Below are positions 1 to 8,495 of a DNA stretch of 64,000 nt, one piece after another. Both the position numbers and the translations under genes were made by a program. This DNA is from Anaerolineaceae bacterium (GTDB taxonomy: Bacteria; Chloroflexota; Anaerolineae; Aggregatilineales; Phototrophicaceae): the NCBI GenBank assembly GCA_007693385.1, contig REDR01000028.1, positions 1 through 64,000 on the forward strand, given 5' to 3'. The notes under the pieces were generated by a model that was not told where the DNA came from, did no database searches, and was given only the letters and a program-made list of their open reading frames with translations. Each line of letters begins with the position of its first letter. Position 1 is the stretch's first letter.

Positions 1-46
1 TTTACACAATACACAATGCAACGCGGGCGTAAATCCGGCGATTGGC

Positions 47-70
47 AGGGGCACAATGTATTGTGCCCCT
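47..70. repeat. Perfect intergenic hairpin (REP-like)
   Basis: A perfect 10-bp inverted repeat (AGGGGCACAA / TTGTGCCCCT) with a TGTA loop lies just downstream of the last gene of the muropeptide operon. There is no T-run on either strand, so it is not a classical intrinsic terminator. The GGGGC..GCCCC design resembles the other intergenic hairpins near 15.85, 31.16, 38.54, 46.67 and 50.85 kb, and I group it with them as the most diverged copy. It may protect the 3' end of the operon mRNA. Confidence 0.6.
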
Positions 71-99
71 GATTGATGTATTATGCCCCTTCGCAGGCG

Positions 100-1698
100 T
101 TACCGGATGCGGATGATCGCGCCTTCGTCAGCAGTCAACGCCACTTCGCCCGCGTCTAACGTCCGGCCTTCGCTCGCCGGATGTGTGGAAATGACCAATT
201 CGCCGCCCGCCGCGTCGAATGTCAGCGTTTGCGCCCGCTCGGTGAAGTTCAGCGCCACCAGATGACGCTCGTCGCCCGCCGTCCGCCAGTACGCGAACAC
301 GCCCTCCGGCGCGTCAATGCTAGCGTATTCTCCGCCATGCAGAGAGGCATGGGCGCGTCGATAAGCCAGCGCCCGCCGGTAGAAGTTGAGCGTACTGGAT
401 GGCTCGGCGCGTTGTTGCGCGACATTGACCTGCGGATAATCCGGCGCGACCGGTAGCCACGTATCCGGCGCGGTGCTGAAACCGGCGTGCGGCGAATCGT
501 CCCATTGCATCGGCGTGCGGCACTCGTCGCGGTTGAATCCGGCCTTGTTGCGCCCTTGCGGATCGAGAACGCGATGTTCGGGGATGGGCGTGTTGGTCAT
601 GCCAATCTCGTCGCCATAGTACAGCGTCGGCGTGCCGCGTAGCGTCAATAGCAGAAGCGCCGCGACCCGTGCCTGTGCGCGTCCGTAGCGGCTGGCGATG
701 CGCCCGATGTCGTGATTGCCCAGCACATAATTCGGCCAGCCAAAAGACGGTATGGCCGCGTCGTATTCGTCCACGTAGGCGCGGAACACATCCGCCCGCC
801 ACGCCTTGAGCAACAGCCCGAAGTTAAACGGCATGTGTACGCCGTCGCCGCTATTTTCGCCTTCGCGCTTCGCGCCGTAGTAGGCCACCGTCTCCTCAAC
901 GCTGAGATCGTAGGCTAGCTCCCCGATGGCGACCGTGCCCGGGAATTCATCGAACACGGCGCGAATCTGCCGGATCATGTCGTGAATGCCGGGCGCGGCT
1001 TCGCTATGCACGCGGGACAAAGAGCCGACTTCCAGATCGCCGGGCTTCCAATTCGGGTTCGGCGGGTTATCGCGGAATTCAGCATCTTTGATGATGCGGT
1101 CGATCACATCAATGCGGAAGCCATCGACGCCGCGCCGCAACCAGAAGCGGATGTCATCGAATAGCGCGGCCACCATGTCGGGATTGCGCCAATTGAGTTC
1201 TGGCTGGCCGGGATCGAAGTTGTGCATGTAATACTGGCCGGTGTGCGCGTCGAACGTCCACGCCGGGCCGCCGAAGTACGACAACCAGTTATTGGGCGGC
1301 GAGCCGTCCGGCTTCGGGTCTTTCCAGATGTACCAATCGCGCTTGGGATTGTCGCGGCTACTCCGCGACTCCACAAACCACCGGTGCGCCGATGAGGTAT
1401 GGTTGGGCACAAGGTCGAGGATAATCTTGATGCCGCGGGCGTGCGCCGCCGTCAGCAGGGCGTCGAAATCGGCCTGCGTGCCGTATTCGTGATGAATGCC
1501 GGTATAGTCGGCCACGTCATAGCCGAAGTCGGCCTGTGGCGATGGGAAAATCGGCGAGAACCAGATGGCGTCGATGCCCAGATCGACCAGATAATCCAGC
1601 CGCGCATGAGCGCCGCGCAGGTCGCCGATGCCGTCGCCGCTACTATCCATGAAGCTACGCGGGTAAATTTGATAGATGACGCCGTTTTTCCACCACAT
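100..1698 (-). CDS. GH13 alpha-glucosidase (oligo-1,6-glucosidase type)
   Basis: Glycoside hydrolase family 13 enzyme of about 532 residues that should release glucose from the non-reducing end of alpha-glucosidic oligosaccharides in the cytoplasm; no signal peptide is seen. It starts with the typical WWKNGVIYQIYPRSF strand. Conserved regions are DLVPNH (about 95-100), QPELNW (about 165-170), GFRIDV with nucleophile Asp197, acid/base Glu260 in IGELAYD, and NHD with Asp330. A Val directly after the nucleophile is the residue known to favour alpha-1,6 bonds in oligo-1,6-glucosidases. I chose the ATG three codons inside a TTG that is also possible. It is the last gene of the muropeptide operon, 30 bases after murQ, although its chemistry does not fit amino-sugar recycling. 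Trehalulose or sucrose hydrolase activity cannot be excluded. Confidence 0.93.
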   Translation of the reverse strand: MWWKNGVIYQIYPRSFMDSSGDGIGDLRGAHARLDYLVDLGIDAIWFSPIFPSPQADFGYDVADYTGIHHEYGTQADFDALLTAAHARGIKIILDLVPNHTSSAHRWFVESRSSRDNPKRDWYIWKDPKPDGSPPNNWLSYFGGPAWTFDAHTGQYYMHNFDPGQPELNWRNPDMVAALFDDIRFWLRRGVDGFRIDVIDRIIKDAEFRDNPPNPNWKPGDLEVGSLSRVHSEAAPGIHDMIRQIRAVFDEFPGTVAIGELAYDLSVEETVAYYGAKREGENSGDGVHMPFNFGLLLKAWRADVFRAYVDEYDAAIPSFGWPNYVLGNHDIGRIASRYGRAQARVAALLLLTLRGTPTLYYGDEIGMTNTPIPEHRVLDPQGRNKAGFNRDECRTPMQWDDSPHAGFSTAPDTWLPVAPDYPQVNVAQQRAEPSSTLNFYRRALAYRRAHASLHGGEYASIDAPEGVFAYWRTAGDERHLVALNFTERAQTLTFDAAGGELVISTHPASEGRTLDAGEVALTADEGAIIRIR

Positions 1699-1728
1699 AA
1701 CGCTCAATTCGCCTTTCGGTGCGCTGTT

Positions 1729-2604
1729 TCAGTCGATTAATGGGTGCAGTGTGTCGCCCGCTTCCGCGAGTTTGGCGCGGGCTGATGGCGCGGACAAGTT
1801 GAATTTGTGCATCAAAATCGCCACTTTCACTTGCTGGTCAGCCTGCCGTAGCAGATCATCCGCCGTCGCTGAGTCTGCGCCGGTCACGGAGCAGACCAGT
1901 TGGCGGGCGCGGCGCGCGAGTTTCTCGTTCGTCACCTGCACATCAACCATCAAGTTACCGTACACTTTGCCCATCTTAATCATGACCGATGTGCTGAGCA
2001 TATTCAAGATCATCTTCTGCGCCGTGCCCGCTTTCATGCGCGTGCTACCGGTGATGACTTCCGGGCCGACCGGCACGCCGATTCCCACGTCGGCGGCGTC
2101 CAGCAACGGCGCGGGCGCATTGCAGGCGATCCCCGCCGTGAACGCGCCGACCTCCCGCGCATAGGCTATCGCGCCCAGCACATACGGCGTGCGGCCACTG
2201 GCGGCAATGCCCACCACACAATCTTTCGCGCTGAGTTCTAGCCCGCGCAGATCAGCCGCGCCCGCTTCGGCGTCGTCCTCCGCGTTCTCGACGGAGCGCG
2301 TCAACGCCGGATTGCCCCCGGCGATCACGCCGACGATCAGGCCGGGCGGGGCGCTGTATGTCGGCACACATTCCACCGCATCCAGCACGCCCAGCCGCCC
2401 GCTTGTGCCCGCACCGCTATAGATCAGCCGCCCACCGTCGCGCAGTCGCACCGTGATCGCGTCCACCGCCTGCGCGATCTGCGGCAGAGCGCCGCGCACC
2501 GCATCGGCTACTGTGCGGTCTTCGTCGTTGATGCGCCCTAGCATTTCCAGCGTGCTAAGGCGGTCAATGTCGGTTGTGTTCGGGTTCTGTTGTTCAGTTA
2601 GCAT
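1729..2604 (-). CDS. murQ: N-acetylmuramic acid 6-phosphate etherase MurQ
   Basis: Cleaves the D-lactyl ether of MurNAc-6-phosphate to give GlcNAc-6-phosphate and D-lactate in the cytoplasm, joining cell-wall recycling to amino-sugar metabolism. The 291-residue length matches the family (about 300). The SIS-domain sugar-phosphate loop SGAGTSGRLG (about 63-72) is followed by DAVECVPTY with the conserved Glu78, and a second acidic patch ENAEDD (106-111) matches the position of the other catalytic Glu. The block GPEVITGSTRMKAGTAQK is diagnostic of MurQ rather than GckR or plain SIS proteins. Its start overlaps the end of the upstream sugar kinase gene by 11 bases, which indicates translational coupling. 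Confidence 0.97.
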   Translation of the reverse strand: MLTEQQNPNTTDIDRLSTLEMLGRINDEDRTVADAVRGALPQIAQAVDAITVRLRDGGRLIYSGAGTSGRLGVLDAVECVPTYSAPPGLIVGVIAGGNPALTRSVENAEDDAEAGAADLRGLELSAKDCVVGIAASGRTPYVLGAIAYAREVGAFTAGIACNAPAPLLDAADVGIGVPVGPEVITGSTRMKAGTAQKMILNMLSTSVMIKMGKVYGNLMVDVQVTNEKLARRARQLVCSVTGADSATADDLLRQADQQVKVAILMHKFNLSAPSARAKLAEAGDTLHPLID

Positions 2605-3487
2605 GGCTTTTCAACTTTGCTAGTAAGGCCGCCCCGATGACGGGCGGATAGCGGATAGTCGGCGGCAGGGGCAAGCCGAGCGCGTTGACAACCGCTTCGG
2701 ATAGCGGGTTATTCGTCGTCAGCAGAGTGCCCGCGAAGGTGATCGCCTCTGTCGTGAAATCGAGCTTTTCGGCCACATGCACCGCTAATTCGGCCAGATG
2801 ATGCGCGGCGTGGTCGATGATGGCGCGGGCGCGTGGATCGTCCGGTAGCGCCAGCACATCGCGGGTTAGCGCGGCGATGTCTGTCGGCCTCGCTTCGCGG
2901 TACACATACGCGATCAATTCATCCGGCGTGCTGAGCGCTAGCCGCTTCATGATCGTCGCGGCCAGATCGCCCGCCGTATCCAGCCGCCCGTCGGCGTAGC
3001 GCGTCACCGCACGGAGCGCCTGCAAGCCGATCCAATAGCCGGAGCCTTCATCGCCTAGCAGGTAGCCCCAGCCGCCGGAACGAAAGACGCGGCCATCCTG
3101 CGCGACGCCGTAAGCGGTGCTACCCGTCCCGGCCAGCAACACCACACCATCGCGCCGCCCCCGCCCACCGACCAGCGCGATCTCCTCATCGGAACTGAGC
3201 GCGTATTGAGCGCGGGGCAAAACCGGACGCAAGACGGACTCCAGCCAGTCGGCGGCGTGCCGTGCCGATGCCCCCGCGATGCCGACGCCGACGCCGGTCA
3301 CCGTGCCGCGCCCGGCGGCCGCTAGCGCCGCGCTGACCGCGTTCCGTATCCGTTCGGCGGCGACCTGCTGGCCGATGCTGTTAGGGTTGGCGCTCTCGCC
3401 ACTTTGCTCGGTCAGGACGCGCAAATTATCGTCTACAATGACCACGCGCAGATGACTGCCGCCGCCATCAATTCCCATCCATCTCAT
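2594..3487 (-). CDS. BadF/BcrA-type amino-sugar kinase (MurK/NAGK-like)
   Basis: ATP-dependent sugar kinase of the BadF/BadG/BcrA/BcrD family, which includes human GlcNAc kinase and clostridial MurK, a MurNAc/GlcNAc kinase encoded beside murQ. The phosphate-1 motif MGIDGGGSHLRVVIVD opens the protein, then come SSDEEIALVGGRG and VVLLAGTGSTAYG (phosphate 2), GGWGYLLGDEGSGYWIG, and a late ITFAGTLLT adenosine-type motif. I chose the ATG that forms an ATGA overlap with anmK and has GGGAG 8 bases upstream; longer versions add an arginine-rich tail that looks untranslated. In this operon it most likely makes the MurNAc-6-P used by MurQ and perhaps also GlcNAc-6-P from NagZ product. Substrate choice between MurNAc and GlcNAc cannot be read from the sequence. 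Confidence 0.88.
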   Translation of the reverse strand: MRWMGIDGGGSHLRVVIVDDNLRVLTEQSGESANPNSIGQQVAAERIRNAVSAALAAAGRGTVTGVGVGIAGASARHAADWLESVLRPVLPRAQYALSSDEEIALVGGRGRRDGVVLLAGTGSTAYGVAQDGRVFRSGGWGYLLGDEGSGYWIGLQALRAVTRYADGRLDTAGDLAATIMKRLALSTPDELIAYVYREARPTDIAALTRDVLALPDDPRARAIIDHAAHHLAELAVHVAEKLDFTTEAITFAGTLLTTNNPLSEAVVNALGLPLPPTIRYPPVIGAALLAKLKSHAN

Positions 3488-4644
3488 GCCCATGTCTCCC
3501 GTATCAGCGCGGCGTAATTCGCGCCCGGCGTGATCTGCCCCAGCACCGATGCTGACCGCCCGCCGGTCTGTTCCGGCAGACTGCCGACGCGGTTGTGCCA
3601 TGTCTCATAAGCCAGCACCGCGAACACCAGCGCCTCTTTGAAATCACTGTCGATGCCTACCGCCTCATGATTCATCACCGGCACGCCGAGCAGATCGCCG
3701 AGCAGACGCACCAGCGTTTGATTATGCACGCCGCCGCCGCCCAGAATCACGCTTTGCGGCGGGGACGGCGCGAAATCGCGGTAGGCGCGGGCGATGCTGT
3801 GCGCGGTGAGCGCGGTCAATGTGGCGATGATGTCCGGCGCGGATAGCCCGCGCTCTGCCCCGACGCGGGCGCAATCCGCCGCGTATGCGGTGCCGAATAA
3901 CTCGCGTCCGGTGGTGCGCGGTGGCGGTTGCGCGTAAAACCGATGCGCCAGCAGATCAGCCAGCCATGCCTCATCGACGCGCCCGCTAGCGGCTAGCTCG
4001 CCGCCCGCGTCGTAGGGCTGGCCGGTCAGTTGATACATGGCGGCGTCGATCAGCGCATTGCCCGGCCCGGTATCGAACGCGGTCAGCGCGGCGCGGCGGT
4101 CATTGTGTGGCGGCAGAAACGTCACGTTGCCCATGCCGCCGATATTCTGCACCGCCCGCCATTCATGCGGATGGCGCAGGAGCAACCAATCAGCATACGC
4201 GGTCAATGGTGCGCCCGCGCCACCCGCCGCCACGTCGCGCTCCCGAAAGTTGCTGACGGTGGTCAGGCCGGTGCGCTCCGCGATGACCGCCGCCGCGCCG
4301 ATCTGCAATGTCGAATGTACGCCGCCGTCCGCGCCGACCTCGTGCCAGATGGTTTGACCGTGCGACGCGATCAAATGCACATCGCGCAGGTCGTCCATGC
4401 CGTGCCGGATGGCGTCAGCGAAGCGTTCGCCGAGCGCGGCATTCAGGCGGCAAATATCGCGGGCGTTCCCCTCCGTGCAGGCGCGGAAGATGGTCTGCCG
4501 GAAGTTGTCCTCATACGGGACATGCCAGCCACGCACGATAGCGGCGGATAGCGTGGGCGGCTCACCTTCGATGCGACACAGCGCCACGTCCACACCATCG
4601 CCCGACGTGCCCGACATCAAGCCGATGATGTTCATCGCGTTCAC
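3484..4644 (-). CDS. anmK: Anhydro-N-acetylmuramic acid kinase AnmK
   Basis: Converts 1,6-anhydro-MurNAc, the product of lytic transglycosylases, into MurNAc-6-phosphate, which MurQ then uses. The 386-residue protein starts with IIGLMSGTSGDGVDVAL, the AnmK hallmark, and carries SHGQTIWHE (nucleotide/sugar site), QNIGGMGNVTFLP and AFDTGPGNALIDA. A GTG start is preferred because GGAG lies 8 bases upstream and the GTGA overlaps the stop of the upstream serine hydrolase; an ATG three codons later is possible. Its presence alongside the BadF-type kinase gives the operon entry points for both anhydro and reducing MurNAc. Confidence 0.96.
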   Translation of the reverse strand: MNAMNIIGLMSGTSGDGVDVALCRIEGEPPTLSAAIVRGWHVPYEDNFRQTIFRACTEGNARDICRLNAALGERFADAIRHGMDDLRDVHLIASHGQTIWHEVGADGGVHSTLQIGAAAVIAERTGLTTVSNFRERDVAAGGAGAPLTAYADWLLLRHPHEWRAVQNIGGMGNVTFLPPHNDRRAALTAFDTGPGNALIDAAMYQLTGQPYDAGGELAASGRVDEAWLADLLAHRFYAQPPPRTTGRELFGTAYAADCARVGAERGLSAPDIIATLTALTAHSIARAYRDFAPSPPQSVILGGGGVHNQTLVRLLGDLLGVPVMNHEAVGIDSDFKEALVFAVLAYETWHNRVGSLPEQTGGRSASVLGQITPGANYAALIRETWA

Positions 4645-5789
4645 GCTTCAATCTCCGCGATGACCGCATCGTGTACCGCACGGCGCAGGCCGTGAATATC
4701 GGTTTTGCCGCGCCCGTGATGTACGCTGTTGGTCAGCAAGGCGACGACCAATTCGCGCTCACGGTCAATCCATAGCGATGTGCCGGTGAATCCGGTATGG
4801 CCGAACGCGGCGCGGCTGATGCGATCTCCGGCGCTAGAATCGGTGGACGACGGCAACATCCAGCCCAGCCCGTGAATGTGAGCGCCGCTAGCCGCCTGCT
4901 GGCGCGTCGCCTGCGCCCAGTCCGCAGAGCTAATGTTGAATCCGCTTTGCGTGCGCCACGCCTCCCCGAAGGCGGCGACATCGGCAGACGTTCCGAATAA
5001 TCCGGCGTGCCCGGCCACGCCACCCAGCCCGCAGGCGTTCTCGTCGTGGACTTCGCCCCACACGCGGCGCTGACGCCAGCTCGCGTCATATTCGGTGGTG
5101 GCGATGTGTGACGGATTCACGCCATGCACGCGCACCGGATCGAACAGCACGCGCTCCAAACCAAGCGGCGCGGTCACATGGTCGCGGATGGCGTCGGCTA
5201 AGCTCTCACCGTGCAGACGGGCGACGACCTCACCGAGAAGCATCATGCCGATGTCGCTATAGATCACCGTCGCGCCGACCTGATCGACGAACGGATAAGC
5301 GCACATCGCCTTGAGGCCGTAGCGCCAGCGTTCGGTACGCGGGATCATGTCGATGCTGGCCGGTGGTGGCGGCGGCGATGACGTATTGAATACATCGCGC
5401 CACGCCGGAAGGCCGGAAGTATGCGTCAGCAGATGCCACAGCGTGACATCCGCCGGATCGACTTGCACGCCGCGCAGATGGTCAGGGACTTCGCCGCGCT
5501 CCCGCGTGTGCGGGTCTTGTGCGCCTTCGATGGGACGCGGCGACTGCATCCCGAATTCCGGCACGATCTCGACGAGCGGCGTCTGCAACGGGCGATCACC
5601 GATGGCGCATAAGAACGCGGTGACGGTGAATAGCTTGGTCAGCGAAGCCAGATCAAACAGCGTGTCGGCCTCTGCCGTCCCCCACGCGCTTTGATGGCGC
5701 GTCTGGCCGCGATGAATGACGTGCAGGGTGATAGCGGGCGCGACGGTCTTCGCCGCTTTGGATAAGATGGCGTCTAATTGGTCTGTCAT
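4641..5789 (-). CDS. Beta-lactamase-fold serine hydrolase, probable MurNAc-L-Ala amidase (AmiE-like)
   Basis: Member of the class C beta-lactamase/DD-peptidase fold. The nucleophile motif SLTK sits in FDLASLTKLFT (about residues 45-55), the second motif is YSD in VIYSDIGMMLLGEV, and the third is HTGFTG near the C-terminus, in place of KTG. In Bacillus subtilis an AmiE protein of this family, encoded in the murQ-murR-murP-amiE-nagZ-namZ operon, removes peptides from MurNAc. Equivalent company here (murQ, anmK, namZ, nagZ) suggests the same job, which is an inference from context. No signal peptide or lipobox is seen, so it should act in the cytoplasm. A GTG five codons upstream is an alternative start. 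EstB-type esterase activity is the main alternative. Confidence 0.85.
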   Translation of the reverse strand: MTDQLDAILSKAAKTVAPAITLHVIHRGQTRHQSAWGTAEADTLFDLASLTKLFTVTAFLCAIGDRPLQTPLVEIVPEFGMQSPRPIEGAQDPHTRERGEVPDHLRGVQVDPADVTLWHLLTHTSGLPAWRDVFNTSSPPPPPASIDMIPRTERWRYGLKAMCAYPFVDQVGATVIYSDIGMMLLGEVVARLHGESLADAIRDHVTAPLGLERVLFDPVRVHGVNPSHIATTEYDASWRQRRVWGEVHDENACGLGGVAGHAGLFGTSADVAAFGEAWRTQSGFNISSADWAQATRQQAASGAHIHGLGWMLPSSTDSSAGDRISRAAFGHTGFTGTSLWIDRERELVVALLTNSVHHGRGKTDIHGLRRAVHDAVIAEIEA

Positions 5790-5814
5790 GATGGTGCGTT
5801 CCACCTCAATACAG

Positions 5815-6942
5815 CTAATACAGCAGATAGTCGCGCCGTTTATGCGCGAAATCGTCCAGAAAGTTCTCCCAGCGTCCGGTGATGGCCTGCACCGGCTCGC
5901 CCGCGTCGATCATCGCCCGCGTTTCGGTATCGCCGATCAGCCGGTCAAAGTGCGCTTCTTTCCAGTCGTAATGCGGGCGCAGAACCGCCAGCACCGCCAG
6001 CCATGCGCCCAGCGCGTCGAACTGCGCGGCGTCGGTGATGTGAACCTGCACGCCGCCGCACGCGGCTCCGGCGTGTTTGCTGGCCGTCGGCTGGAAGCGA
6101 TACGGACGGAAGCGCACCCCCGCCAGATTCAGCGCGTTGAGCGCGTCGGCGGTGGCGGTGCTATCGACGTTCGGCGCGCCGACCACCTCAAACGGGAGCG
6201 ACGTGCCGCGCCCTTCGGAGAGCGTCGTGCCTTCGATCAAGCATGATCCCGGATAGTGGCGGGCGGTGCTGATGTGCGGCATAGCGGGGGATGGCGGCAC
6301 GAATGGCCGCCCGATCTGCGTCCAATCCTGCGCCCTCTGCCAACCGTCGCACCGGATGACGGTGATCTCTGCCGGATTCGGGTTGTAGAGCGCGTTTATC
6401 AGGGTTACTGCTTCGCCCATCGTCAGCCCATGTTGAATCGGGATGTCGTAGCGCCCGACCAGCGATGCCAGACTCGCGTCCAGCCCGCCGCCGCGCACGA
6501 TGTCGCCGCCGAGCGGGTTGGGGCGATCCAGCACGATGACCGGCACGCCATGTTCACCGCACGCTTCGATGATGTGGGTGATCGTCCACAGGAACGTATA
6601 ATAACGCACGCCGATGTCTTGAATATCGCACACCATCACGTCAATTTCGGCCAGCATGTCCGCCGTCGGGCGGTACGTCTCCCCGTACAGGCTGTATAGC
6701 GGCAGGCCGGTCAGTGGATCGACGCCGCTATCGACTTTGACGCCATCGGCCACCATACCGGCCAGCCCATGCTCCGGGCTGAAGATAGCGGCCAGATTCA
6801 CCGCGTCGCTGGTGCGGAAGATGTCGTATGTGGTCATCAGGCGGCGATCTACCGCGCACAGATTGGTGAACAGGCCGACGCGCTGGCCGGAGAGCGCCGC
6901 GAAGTCGGTATGGATCAGCGTATCAATGCCGAAGCGCATCAT
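5815..6942 (-). CDS. namZ: Exo-beta-N-acetylmuramidase NamZ (DUF1343)
   Basis: DUF1343 protein; B. subtilis NamZ of this family releases MurNAc from the non-reducing end of peptidoglycan-derived glycans and works together with NagZ. Visible family blocks are GIDTLIH, VGLFTNLCAVDRR, FSPEHGLAG (with the conserved Glu-His), LPLYSLYGETYRP and the very conserved DIQDIGVRYYTFLWT, then VLDRPNPLGG and EGRGTSLPFEVVGAP. The ATG overlaps the nagZ stop as TGATG and has GGAGG upstream; a GTG one codon earlier is in frame. Unlike the secreted Bacillus enzyme there is no signal peptide, so it appears cytosolic, which changes where muramyl ends would be trimmed. Confidence 0.93.
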   Translation of the reverse strand: MMRFGIDTLIHTDFAALSGQRVGLFTNLCAVDRRLMTTYDIFRTSDAVNLAAIFSPEHGLAGMVADGVKVDSGVDPLTGLPLYSLYGETYRPTADMLAEIDVMVCDIQDIGVRYYTFLWTITHIIEACGEHGVPVIVLDRPNPLGGDIVRGGGLDASLASLVGRYDIPIQHGLTMGEAVTLINALYNPNPAEITVIRCDGWQRAQDWTQIGRPFVPPSPAMPHISTARHYPGSCLIEGTTLSEGRGTSLPFEVVGAPNVDSTATADALNALNLAGVRFRPYRFQPTASKHAGAACGGVQVHITDAAQFDALGAWLAVLAVLRPHYDWKEAHFDRLIGDTETRAMIDAGEPVQAITGRWENFLDDFAHKRRDYLLY

Positions 6943-8471
6943 CACACCTCCACCGGCAGGACGCCGGACGGCGCGAAATCGCCCATCAGCGCCGCCACGC
7001 CCGCCTGCAACGACGGGATGCTATCGCCACAGGTGCATAACACCGTCGCGCCATCGCCCAGCGCGGCGTCATACGGGTTACGTAAGGCCAGCATGATGAC
7101 GTTGGATACGCCCGCCCGCAGAGTCGCGATGGCTTCGCGTTGCGCGGGGTGCATGTGGGCGTTGCGCGTGGCGAACACCAGCACCGATGTCTCGTCGATG
7201 ACGGGGCGCACGGCCTGCACATCGGCGGGAGTGGGGCGCGGCGGCAGTAAGATAGCCTGTAGTTCCGGCAAGCGCCCGCGTAGATAATGGCTGAGGCGAC
7301 TGCCGTCGGCCTGCTCTTCGGCGATGCTCTCGGCGCGGGCGGCGAATTCGACCAGCGTCACATAGCGCGTCGCGTCCAGTGGCAGGCCGTCGCCGTCCAC
7401 ATGGATGACCGCATCGCGGGCGGCCTGTTCCATGATCGCGTGGTGCGCGGTGGTGTGGACGGCCTCCGCGTTGATCTGCCCGACGGGAAAACGCGCCTTC
7501 AATGCGGCGATGCGCCGGTTAGCGTCGGCGATAGTGTCCGCCGCCACGTCGCCGCGCCGCGCCGCGTCTAACAGGGCATCATAAGCGGCGCTCTGCTGTT
7601 CGGCGGTGTGCGAATACAGGATCATATCGACGCCGGCATTGGCCGCTTTGATGGTGGCTTCTTGTAGGCCGTAATGGTTGCCCACCGCCCGCATCTCCAT
7701 GCAATCGCTGGTCACCACGCCATCAAATCCCAGTTCGCCGCGCAACAATTGGCCGATCACCGCGCCGGATAGCGTGGCCGGATGCTCGGCGTCAATCGCG
7801 GTGAAGATGGTATGCGTGGTCATCACGGTGGCGAGACCATCGGCGATCAGGGCGCGGTACGGCGCGAGGTCAACCGCCAGCAGATGATCCGGCGCGGTGT
7901 TGAGTCTGGGCAGATCAAGGTGCGTGTCGATGGCGGTATCGCCCAATCCGGGGAAATGCTTGGCGCTGGCGGCCACGCCGTTATTCTGGAAGCCGCGCAG
8001 AGCCGCCGCGCCCATCCGCCCGACCACCCCCGGCGATGTGCCGAAGGAGCGCGTGCCGACGGTGGGGTTATCCGCGTTGTAGATCAGATCAACCACCGGC
8101 GCGTATGTCCAATTGATGCCCAGCGCCGCCATCTCCGCGCCCAACACGCCGCACACGCGCTCGGCGGCCTCTTCGCGGTCTTCGCGGATGCTGGATAGCG
8201 CCAACGCGCCGGGACTCTCGCTGAAGTTGCCGCGCAGACGCGCCACCGTGCCGCCCTCTTGATCGATGGAGATCATCAGCGGATGTTTGGCGGCTTCGTG
8301 CAAGGAAGCAGTCAGCGCGGCGACCTGCTCCGGCGATTCGATGTTGCGCTGGAACAGGATCACGCCACCGGCGCGCCCCGCCCGCAACCAATCCAGCAGA
8401 TAGTCGGGCGCGGTTAATCCGTCGAACCCGACAATCATCATCTGGCCGATTTGTTCTTCGAGTGTATTCAT
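6942..8471 (-). CDS. nagZ: GH3 beta-N-acetylhexosaminidase NagZ
   Basis: Glycoside hydrolase family 3 enzyme that removes GlcNAc from GlcNAc-MurNAc(-peptide) fragments. The NagZ signature KHFPGLGDTAIDTH, containing the Asp-His acid/base pair, lies at about residues 174-187, and GFDGVVTSDCMEM holds the nucleophile Asp. With 509 residues it is longer than the single-domain E. coli NagZ (about 340) and matches the two-domain type with a C-terminal alpha/beta domain. No signal peptide: the protein starts MNTLEEQIGQMMIVGF. AAGGA lies 10 bases before the ATG. It ends overlapping namZ, supporting joint action on alternating GlcNAc and MurNAc ends. Confidence 0.96.
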   Translation of the reverse strand: MNTLEEQIGQMMIVGFDGLTAPDYLLDWLRAGRAGGVILFQRNIESPEQVAALTASLHEAAKHPLMISIDQEGGTVARLRGNFSESPGALALSSIREDREEAAERVCGVLGAEMAALGINWTYAPVVDLIYNADNPTVGTRSFGTSPGVVGRMGAAALRGFQNNGVAASAKHFPGLGDTAIDTHLDLPRLNTAPDHLLAVDLAPYRALIADGLATVMTTHTIFTAIDAEHPATLSGAVIGQLLRGELGFDGVVTSDCMEMRAVGNHYGLQEATIKAANAGVDMILYSHTAEQQSAAYDALLDAARRGDVAADTIADANRRIAALKARFPVGQINAEAVHTTAHHAIMEQAARDAVIHVDGDGLPLDATRYVTLVEFAARAESIAEEQADGSRLSHYLRGRLPELQAILLPPRPTPADVQAVRPVIDETSVLVFATRNAHMHPAQREAIATLRAGVSNVIMLALRNPYDAALGDGATVLCTCGDSIPSLQAGVAALMGDFAPSGVLPVEV

Positions 8472-8495
8472 TTTTCGTCTTTCCTTCTTTGTCGC

